This document shows positions 55,413-64,000 of a stretch of 64,000 bases of DNA, one piece after another. Each line of letters opens with the position of its first letter. The stretch's first letter is position 1. Where the stretch lies: the NCBI GenBank assembly GCA_027922465.2, contig BQMF02000181.1, positions 1 through 64,000 of the forward strand, in the 5' to 3' direction. The notes beneath the pieces were generated by a model. It was not told the origin of the DNA and did no database searches. It was given only the letters and a program-made list of their open reading frames with translations. The position numbers were made by a program, and so were the translations under genes. The DNA is from Turritopsis dohrnii. Taxonomy: Eukaryota > Cnidaria > Hydrozoa > Anthoathecata > Oceaniidae.

Positions 55413-55510
55413 ACTACTTACTAACTGTATACTAAACTGTTAAATGCACAATGGACAATGATTCCCCTAGTAGAGGAGATGCTTTTACGCTCCAATCCTA
55501 GAAGGGGAGA

Positions 55511-55542
55511 TATTGAAGCTTATATCTTACTATATAACATAT
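55511..55542 (+). repeat. 3' LTR, first part
   Basis: TATTGAAGCTTATATCTTAC onward, matching the 5' LTR until AACATATT, where the LINE poly-T begins. The remainder is at about 58206-58290. Confidence 0.8.
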
Positions 55543-58205
55543 TTTTTTTTTTTTTTAATTAGTCGCTCAATACAAGGTTTAAAACCACTAATGTGTATTC
55601 AGGTACAAGGAGGAAAGGTGATGATGGACATTACATTTAAAGTGTTGAAGATTATAATGAGAAGGAAAAACAGACTGGGGTAAAGAATTCCAGAGAGTGG
55701 AGGAGCGAGGGATGAAACTTTGTTGGTAAAATTTTTTTGATGATTTTGGGATGCTGACAGTGTGATCATGGCAATTAGATGAATATCTTGTGTTTCGCTT
55801 GAAAGTTTTTAATGCAGGGATGAGAGAAGAGAGCTCAGTTGAACATTTTCCGTAAAAGTATTTATAAAAGAGGCAATGAGACGCCACAGATCTGCGATGG
55901 GAGAGTGTGTCAAGTTTACTTGCAAGTTCATCACCAACAGCATTACAGATTCTTTTCTGGATACGATCTAAAAGATTTAGAGAATCAGAGGGTGCACCAC
56001 CCCAGATATGGCAACAATACTCAATACAAGGTCGAATAGTAGATTTATAGAGTTAAAGAATGGCATCAGGGCTGAGGTATGCTCTTGCACGAAGAAGGGA
56101 GCCCACCTTCATCGAGGCTGACTTAGTGATTGCCTCAATGTAGGAGCGCCAGGAGAAGTTTTGTGAAAAAGTGATGCCAAGGAGACGAAAGGAGTTGTTT
56201 TCTTCCAACTGGGTGCCATTCATGGAAACTGACGGTAAAAAGGGATCTTTAGTATGATTTACAGATAGAAGTTTGGTTTTTGTGGAATTGAATGTGACCA
56301 GCCATTTCTCTCCCCACTCAACTATAGATTGCAGATTAAACTCAATTTCGCCTGCCATTTCTACCTGGCTGAACAAATCTGATTTTGGAATACAGGAATA
56401 GATGGTTGAATCATCAGCATACATGGCAAGCTTGGAAATAATGTCATCAGGCAGATCATTGATGAAAAGAAGAAAAAGGGTTGGGCCAAGGACAGAACCT
56501 TGGGGAACTCCTGCATTGATGGAATGTGTCGATGATGATTGCCCGTCTAAAACAACCTTAAGCCTACGATTACCAAGGAAGGAACGAATGATCTCATAAA
56601 GGAGACCCTTAACTCCATATGCAGCAAGCTTTTTCAAAAGGCCAGTATGCCATACTTTATCAAATGCCTTGGATATGTCAAGAGCAACAGCTCTTGCCTC
56701 CCCAGATTTATGTAATGCAGTGTAGATTCTATCAGTTATTACTGTAAGGAGGTCAGCAGTTGAGCGTTGGGAGCGAAAGCCATATTGGGAATCTGAGAAG
56801 AGGTTATTAGATTCAAGGTGATTAACAAGAGAATTATTGATAAAGGCCTCAAAAATTTTACTCATAACTGGTAGGAGACTAATTGGTCTGTAATTTCGTG
56901 GATTAGATCAATCACCATAATTTTTAAAGACTGGAATTACAGAGGCAAACTTCCAAGATGAAGGAAAGCAAGATTCAGCTATGCACTTGTTATATAGACG
57001 AGAAAGTACAGGAGATAATTCAGGTGCACACTTTTGAAACAGGATGACAGGAATTCCATCAGGGCCAGTAGCCTTAGAAGCGTCAAGATTTGAAATGATG
57101 GAAGATATTTTAGCTGGTGTGATAAAGCAGCTATCCAGTACTTTATTAGTCCTCAAGGGAAATTCCGGAACAGCATGGCCAGAGTCATCAAGAGTAGAGT
57201 TAGTACTGAAAATATTAGAGAAGTGTTCAGCTTTATCCTTAGATGATGATAAAACCTCTGGACCATTAAAAATGGGAGGAATGGATGACCTTTTATTGTT
57301 GGTGACACTTTTAATGATGCGCCAAAAATCCCGAGAGCCAATTTTTTGTGAAGAGATACAATTACGAGTTTCTTGTTGATATGTAGACTTTGCATTGTTA
57401 ATGACAGATTTGCAGTGATTTCGTGCTTGGTTGAAAAGAACCTTATTATGAGAAGACTTCTCACGTTGATATTGATGAAAGTAAAGATTTCTGTGAGCAA
57501 TTGCTGCAGCACAAGCAGGTGAGAACCAGGGAGAGGAGTGAGGTTTAACACGAAATTTTCTACTGGGGATAAATGCTTCAAAACCAGATGTAAGCCAAGA
57601 TGTAACTTCCTCTGCACATTTTTCAGCTGGATTTGAAAACACATTGGACCAGGGGACATCGCGAAGAAAGTTCACCACGTTCATAACTGAAGAGAGTGCG
57701 ATGAAAAGGAGATTCAGAAGCAGCTTTGCAATTAAGAGATGTTAAGACAGAAACTACGCCATGGTCAGAGTTGCCAAGAGGAGCTTCACTAGATGCTTTA
57801 CAGATATCAGGATTTGATGTTAAAAAGAGATCAAGTAGAGATGGAGATTGATCATCACGATCAGGAAAGTGGGTAGGGAAGTCAATGATTTGGTGTAGAG
57901 ATTGAGATAGGGCAAAATTTAGAGTATGAATTCCTGAGTGAGAGATTCCATTGGAGAATTTGAGCCATTTTTCATGATGAACATTGAAGTCACCAAAAAC
58001 AAATATGTTGGCACTGTGATGAATTGATAGGGCCTTGTCAATACTTTCAGATATAGAGTCTATAACAGAGCAGTCTTGGGATGATGGAGATCGATAAAGA
58101 AAGAACAGATAGCTTGTTGAATGGAGCAACGAAAGATGAAAGCACATGTATGGCAAATCAGGATCCTCCAGATCACTCACACGAGTTATAGGTAAATTGT
58201 CTCGA
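55543..58205 (-). pseudogene. LINE copy 2, inserted in the 3' LTR
   Basis: Read on the minus strand: the endonuclease C-terminal half (58180-57623, with FVFGDFNVHHEKW and LGNSDHGVVSV), a linker, the RT start (57684-56908, ATGPDGIPVILFQKCAPELS), the RT core (56865-56053, FDKVWHTGLLKKL, GVPQGSVLGP, the YADD catalytic motif) and the C-terminal tail (55887-55588, STLWNSLPQSVFPSHYN). Frames change between blocks, so it is dead. The endonuclease N-terminus is missing. An APE-type LINE; clade not determined. The poly-T at the low end is the 3' poly-A. ATATT borders both sides. Confidence 0.8.
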
Positions 58206-58290
58206 ATATTCTATTCTTATAGTTAAGTGTACTAAATACTTATTATCTAAATATATCTTGGCTGGCCTTTCGGCTTATCAAATCTTAATA
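58206..58290 (+). repeat. 3' LTR, second part
   Basis: It resumes at CTATTCTTATAGTTAAGTGT and ends CTTAATA, followed by the target duplicate ACCAG. Confidence 0.8.
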
Positions 58291-58514
58291 ACCAGTAAAA
58301 GAGTTTTTGAGTTGTAACCTCACCAAGAGATGACTTATTTAAGTTTTGCCACAATATAATTAAGAATTAATAAAAAAAGTCTGTGTAAGATTTCCCCTTG
58401 GGTAACATTTCTTTCCAAAATCGACACAAATGTCATTTATTTTAAAGTTTGAAAGAGAGGCAAGATCTACTGTGACGTATTTTCCAAAAAAGCAAAACAG
58501 AGTACAATTAAACG

Positions 58515-59217
58515 CGTACTGACTAAAACAAGGACCCAGCTGGAACCATCAGGAACCGGCTGGAACCACCAGGAACCAGCAGAGAACCAGCTGGAACCAC
58601 CAGGAACCGGCAGTAAACAATTCAGGAACCAGCTGGAACCAACAGAGAATCATTGCTAAACAGTGGTTTCACGCACTCAAATATTTGAATTTCCGTAGTG
58701 ACCAAAACAGGGAACCCATAGGCCAGAATTGTCAGTGACCAAACTGAATCAATTTTAAATGAAATACTGTAGCACAGGGATTGGTGGGATACATAAGAAT
58801 ACTCGGAATATGTGGGATATGTACCTTAAAAATAGTTACAAAAACAATACAAAAGTGGTTAATTTATTTAGTTAAAAATAGGTAGTTTATAAAACGACGC
58901 ATGTATTACCTTTTAAAAATATGTACAAAATAAAATAGAATTATGTTTTTCATCTAGGTGCGTTGGGCCATACCAAGTCGAACTAATTTCCATACATCCA
59001 AAGTATCACAACAAATTCTGATCGCGAGAGGGGGATCGTGAACACGATACGTTGTACCACGTCTTTTTTTAAAGTATTTTGTAACTGTGCTGGTTCCAGC
59101 TGGTTCCTGAATTATTTACTGCCGGTTCCTGGTGGTTCCAGCTGGTTCTCCGCTGGTTCCTGGTGGTTCCAGCCGGTTCCTGATGGTTCCAGCTGGGTCC
59201 TTGTTTTAGTCAGTACG
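58515..59217. mobile_element. MULE-like non-autonomous TIR element with 9-bp duplication
   Basis: TIRs CGTACTGACTAAAACAAGG pair over about 125 bp. A perfect 9-bp duplication AATTAAACG lies at 58506-58514 and 59218-59226. Each arm is built of repeated CAGCTGGAACC and GGAACCNNC blocks. The 703-bp element has no transposase. A 9-bp duplication with long TIRs suggests the Mutator superfamily. Confidence 0.85.
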
Positions 59218-59310
59218 AATTAAACGTTTTAAGAGTATTCATAGAGCTAAAATCCCATATTTTTTAAAGAAAAATGGTCCCACATCATAAACTGCTTGAA
59301 AATATCTGTA

Positions 59311-59994
59311 AAGCCTGGTTCCCACTAGAGCAAAAATGAGATAGAAATAAGATAGAAATAAGATGGGATGAGATGAGATGATTTTTGAATCTAATGAGAA
59401 TGCTCTATCTCATTTGCAGAATATTTGATCTCATTTTTATCTCATTTCCATCTCATTTCTATCACAACGAATGATATAGAACATCTTCAAAGGTTCCGAT
59501 GAACGTTTTTTTACATTTCCACATATTTTTTTTCAAATCACATTGTGCATCAATTTCTATCTATGATTTTGTTTGTGTGTTGTGAGTAAAGTATCAGACA
59601 GAGAGAGAAAATGTCAGAAGAAAAAAAAGAAGTTGGAGTTCCATTTCAAAACATGAACTTTTGTCTTTATGACAAATCAGACAAGGGATATAAGGAAATT
59701 CTCTTCGTCACAAATTCGTCAACGCTGCCGATCTTTTTGTTTTAGCGCTTAGCAAGCGTTTTCTTCTTCATTTCGCCGTAAAAACTAGAAGTCTCTTTCT
59801 CCAAAATTATACTACTACTGATGTCCATATTTCCTATTTTACTTGTGTAGTTTGTCTAAGGGGAGATATAGTGTGAATCGATCGCTCATCTCAAATGTTA
59901 TCTCATTTCTGTCTCATTTTCGAAATCTCATTATTTCTATTATCTCTCATTTATATATCTCATTATTTTGGCTCTACTAGCAGGAACCAAACTT
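59311..59994. mobile_element. MITE with ATGAGAT-rich arms
   Basis: Ends AAGCCTGGTTCCCACTAGAG and CTACTAGCAGGAACCAAACTT are inverted relatives, with TA on both sides (59309-59310, 59995-59996). The arms consist of ATGAGAT/ATCTCAT repeats. No coding region; the superfamily is uncertain. Confidence 0.6.
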
Positions 59995-59996
59995 TA

Positions 59997-60992
59997 GGAT
60001 AAGTCATTCATGATGGTACTATTCCCACCCCTGTTTCTCTCTGGACAAGCAAAAATTGTAGGATTTTTTTATCTGAAAAAAGAGTTTCTGTAAAAATTCT
60101 CACGTAGGAAAGTCTGAAGTAATGACGAAGTAGAATTTTTTTCGCTACCATATTTAACATCAGCAGGCGATCACGTTGATCCTGTTAGCCAATGAAATCC
60201 AAGCATTTTACGCCATTTATTTACTGATCTAAAAAGTAACCTCACCTGACCTATTTTTGTCAAAGTTGATAATTAGTAGGTTCTATATTGATCAGTAAAT
60301 AACTTAAGAGGTTAGTTGTAATATTTGGCGAGTACAATTTGAATAAAAATCAATTTATGTTAGAATTTATGAAACAAGTTTCAAAAACTTTGGTAATGCT
60401 GATGAACATCAATGGTACATTCCCAAGACGCAAAGCGCATGCAAACAGTTTTTAAGATATTCTTTAAATAATAAAGAAAAAGAGCAAAACGTAAACACAT
60501 AAATTTTGATATGCTCATATTTGCTCAAAATTTCCTTAAATGACACATTATTTATCAATACCATGCTGGATCAAAGTGGTCTGTAAATTTTAGTATCAAT
60601 GACGGCAGACTTCACCAACCGGTTTGTCCAGTTTCTCTATAAGTAATAATCAGGGGGGAAATTGCGTTATTTTATATCGAACTAGAAAGAAACTTCTATT
60701 ACAAACTTTGCTTAATTCCTTTCTTAAAGTTGAATTTTCTAGTTTCTTATTTTTAATGGGGAAAGATACAAATTAAATGTATTCTTGATGCTTAGATAGC
60801 ACTTAATTTCTGTGCTTCTTGACACCCCCTGCTTAAAGGTGTTTTTTCTTTCTGAAATAATTTTTTTTCGACAGTCGAAGCTTTTCTACAGAGGAGACAG
60901 ATTCGTATGAACCGTAAGAGGTTAACAAAGTGCCTTCCAAAGTAAAGAAAGTCTTTCAGCGCTTATTTGCGCGTAATAATCTTAAAACCGAA
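59997..60992. other. Upstream of O-GlcNAcase
   Basis: Presumed promoter and 5' UTR of the gene starting at 60993. An in-frame stop (TAA, about 60918) precedes the chosen ATG. No other feature recognised. Confidence 0.45.
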
Positions 60993-62061
60993 ATGGTTAT
61001 TGCTGAAGAAAAATGTTTTTTATCTGGAGTTGTTGAAGGTAATTAGAATATTTCGTTTTTATTTTATCTCAAATTCGTGACTGCCAACCTATTCTCTTTT
61101 GTTTATTGAAAGAAAGAGTTTGGGAAAATAAAGTACTTACTAGTTTTGTCACGAATCAGAACTAATTTCCTTCTTTAAATGTATAATGGTCTCTGTTTTA
61201 TCTTTATTTATATCAGGTTTTTATGGGAGACCATGGACATGTAACCAAAGAAGAGAGTTATTCTCAAGGTAATTCTCATAAGTTATGTGGCTACTGTTTA
61301 TATTTAAATTTTTGAGGAGATATACCTGTCATCAAATTCTTTGAGTTTTGTTGATTGATAATAGTCTAAATCTGATAATTTTTAATTAAGACATCTTTTT
61401 TTTATAATCATCAATTTGATTTACAGGATGTGTAAATCTTCAATGAATACCTATATATATGCACCTAAAGATGACACAAAACATCGAGCATTATGGCGGC
61501 AACTGTACACTAAAGATGAAGAGCGTGTGTATCACTTTTGTTCTTGTAACCTCAGTTTTGAAATGAAATTCAATAAAAAAATCAATCAAATGATTGAATA
61601 AGGGAAAATTTGCAGATTTTAATCCAAATGAATCCAAAATGCATGCTCCTTAAAATCTATTTCAGGGAAATTGAAGATACTTATTGATGCTGCTGCAATG
61701 CAAAATGTGACTTTTGTATACGCTATTTCACCTGGACTTGACATTTCATTTGCAAATCCTTCTGATGTTGCTGCTTTGAAGAAGAAAATGAAGCAAGTAT
61801 GTATTTACAATTGTTACTATGTTCTTTTTTATATAAAAACATAAATTTTAATTATTCGTTAATGCACGGTGTTGTAATTTTTTGTACATTAGGTTAACAA
61901 GCTTGGTTGCAAAGCATTTGCGTTATTATTTGATGATATCATACCAATATTGAAGCCATCGGATGCTGTAGTTTTTGAGTCGTCAGCTCATGCTCAAGCA
62001 AGTTTAACAAACGAACTCTATACATACTTGAAGAAACCACAGTTTCTCTTCTGCCCCACAG
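60993..62061 (+). CDS. OGA: Protein O-GlcNAcase, first five exons (partial)
   Basis: Exons 60993-61038, 61217-61268, 61427-61524, 61666-61796 and 61893-62061 join in frame to about 165 residues of the GH84 catalytic domain. Landmarks are FLSGVVEG, GFYGRPWTC, NTYIYAPKDDTKHR, FVYAISPGLDISF and FALLFDD, the last carrying the catalytic Asp pair. It then continues AHAQASLTNELYTYL and FLFCPT. The enzyme removes O-linked GlcNAc from nucleocytoplasmic proteins. The next exon is not found before the window end. The start is the first Met after an in-frame stop. The donor of exon 3 (GTGTGT) is weak. Confidence 0.9.
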
Positions 62062-64000
62062 GTTAGTTAATTGATCTTTCTGAACAGCAAACTGTATTTT
62101 TGTGTCATGCTTTTGTCGGTGTTTTCTACTGTAGATTTCTCATACTGCAGTTTTCAAAGTTTTAGTTCTTGAAAATTTAATGCGTCTTGATCATCAAGGT
62201 TGTCCATCCTAGTTGGTTAATCTATTGTCTGTTGCTGGCTAACTACTACTAATTTTTGTAAGGCCTCCTGTGTTATGTAGTAACAATATGAAAGGCTTCC
62301 AGAAAAACATACCCAAGGCATAGTGAACCACAACTTAACAAAGAACATATCAAAGATGAAGAAGAAGAAGAATGTCTGAAGATTTCATGCTAGTGTATTT
62401 TGATGAATGGTGCATCAACATTAGGCATGTTTTGTTCATAATATGTGATCTATTATAGCATATCTACAACTGCATGAAGCTTGCAGTGATACCACAAGAT
62501 TGTCAATGGAACCAAAAGATTGAAAATATGAAAAAGGTTTTTTGTTCTTTCGAAAACATCCCCATGCCCCCTAAGGATATAAGATATATGATTATTGTAA
62601 ATAAATTGATATATACATAAAGGTTATATAATTGTAACATATGCTTAGATCTTCATTGGCTTGGGCTGGCTATCAAGCTCAAGTTCTTTGAAGTTTTGTG
62701 TTCTTTGTTAGTGATTGTGTTGTTGTGTTTGTGTTTTATGTGTCATTGGCAGCTATTTGTTTCAAATCCTCTATGATGGTGTTTATCATTAACTTGCAAT
62801 TGTTCGCTATTGCATTTTTGCTTTTTGGTTGAGCAACTGAACTCTTATGTCTTGTTTTTTACAAGCAGTCATTTTGCCAAGATGACTGTTTGTTCAGATT
62901 TATTTTCTTGATGACTTTATACCAGTATAATCTGTGAGAACAGCTATGGCATTTCTAATTTTACATTTAAAATTTTTGTAATAAGTTGATTCAAATCTAA
63001 TCTTACAAATAATTTGTGTTTTGATTCCAAGTGCTGGTATAGAGTCTTATTTATTTTTAACACATGATTGATGGCATTGTTGAAGCTTCAAGTTTTCGAA
63101 CTGAAGTATTAGATTATGTGATTGGTCATATTATTACATAATTGCATACTTATTTCTCATTAGAACATTTCACTTTCATAAGTGAAAGTTTGAAAACATG
63201 AGATCTAAACATCTAAAAAACAAACAAACAAACAAAATTTTAGAATTTTTTCTATATTTTTGTTTGCCTTTACATTGCCTAGTAAGTATGCAATTTGTTA
63301 TTCTTAATTTAAAGTTGTCTGCAATACCAGAGCTTCTTGCAAGATATTTGGCATCATGAACTCTCTTGTAGAATGTCCATCTTCAGTAATCAAAACTTTT
63401 ATGAGATTTTCTTGCAGACACCTTCTTATATTTTTATTTTCATCCCACTCTTCAAAATTTGCTTTCATGAATAAGTGTTTGAACTGGGTATTATGCAGGG
63501 TTCGGATGGCGGGGTTTTCATGTATATTCAGAAGGCAAGTTTTGATCTCAACCCTGATGGCAGCAATTCCAGTAAAAAGCATTAACGTGTTTAATGTTTT
63601 TTGCTTTTGTTTGTTGCACATATTCAGAAAAGTTGAAAGACAGTAGTTTTTCAAAGTTTCTGAAAATTATCATCATGTAAACATTTGCATATCTTTCAGA
63701 TAAAATTGAAGATTCTATGATTTGTTTACATGGTGTTGTTTGTCCAAAGATCCGGAGGTGTAATTTCTTTTGAATCTTCAGGCAGATTTCCACTTAATTT
63801 CTTTTTCAAGAAGAAAAAGTTATATGCCAGAATTTCAATAATGGAGTTGAAAATTTCCTTTTTAACAAATTTTCTTTTGTTTACCTCTTCTCTTGATGCA
63901 GGTTGTTGATGATTTTTCAGCACTTAACTTCAGTTTGACCAGCTGTGAACAGTGAGCATCATACAAACAGTCATTTTTGAATTATGCCTTGAAAAAGAAT
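62062..64000. other. O-GlcNAcase intron 5, partial
   Basis: No exon recognisable as O-GlcNAcase is present. Minus-strand frames at 63304-63923 overlap in different frames and may be a decayed repeat; no domain identified. Confidence 0.5.

Larger units (their letters stand above)
52786..58290 (+). mobile_element. Ty3/gypsy-type LTR retrotransposon, RT deleted, with nested LINE
   Basis: It is bounded by a 125-bp LTR (TATTGAAG ... CTTAATA) and a perfect 5-bp duplication ACCAG (52781-52785 and 58291-58295). Order: 5' LTR, gag, protease, integrase, polypurine tract AAGGGGAGA (about 55502-55510), 3' LTR. The reverse transcriptase and RNase H that should lie between protease and integrase are missing, and a LINE of about 2.66 kb splits the 3' LTR. 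Confidence 0.85.

Noticed and set aside
63304..63923. Three overlapping minus-strand frames possibly forming a gene
   Set aside because: They lie in different frames with no recognised domain, within an O-GlcNAcase intron; a decayed repeat is possible but unsupported.

Overview
The window is animal nuclear DNA, A+T-rich, with spliced host genes (GT/AG introns) embedded in many mobile elements. The Polinton genes at the left and the mix of host genes suggest a cnidarian, perhaps a hydrozoan. That guess rests on remembered family resemblance, not on a search.

Left, 1 to about 13,400: one Polinton/Maverick (adintovirus-like) element, cut by the window start. All its reading frames are open. It carries a double-jelly-roll-type major capsid protein, an A32-like packaging ATPase, a retroviral-type integrase, a 1291-residue protein-primed family-B DNA polymerase, a probable minor capsid protein, several small membrane or coiled-coil proteins and two SAP-type proteins. 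On the opposite strand is an 82-residue protein that resembles the PP1-binding core of GADD34/PPP1R15. The maturation protease and left terminus are not seen and may lie off the edge. Short perfect hairpins sit at gene ends, and a 44-bp iterated inverted repeat fills the divergent gap beside the GADD34-like gene.

13,400 to 16,900: fragments of a zinc-finger retroelement protein and of a Penelope-type GIY-YIG endonuclease. The sequence next to the endonuclease recurs inverted in the last intron of the TTC1 gene about 30 kb away. 16,907-20,506: an eight-exon secreted astacin metalloprotease (587 aa) with an acidic propeptide and an unrecognised 184-residue C-terminal region. 20,500-29,600: intergenic, with a Tc1/mariner-superfamily transposon (364-bp TIRs, TA duplication, frameshifted DDE transposase), a GACGTC-rich repeat holding a tRNA-derived SINE, and two neighbouring MITEs (TTAA and TTA duplications).

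29,641-40,929: a 17-exon type I membrane protein (1426 aa): signal peptide, YWTD propeller, EGF, second YWTD region, Cys-rich module, WAP, EGF, Kunitz, WAP, Kunitz, Kunitz, EGF, juxtamembrane region, transmembrane helix and a tail with two PPxY motifs. Its introns hold a hairpin MITE, another TIR element and an 11-copy 128-bp satellite. 44,237-48,873 (minus): an eight-exon TTC1 homologue.

49,480-58,290: retroelement graveyard. It contains two related APE-type LINE copies, two plus-strand LINE 3' ends, and a Ty3/gypsy element (SAM-domain gag, protease, integrase, RT/RNase H missing) whose 3' LTR is split by one LINE. 58,515-59,994: two non-autonomous TIR elements, one with a perfect 9-bp target duplication. 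60,993 to the end: first five exons of O-GlcNAcase, with the rest beyond the window.
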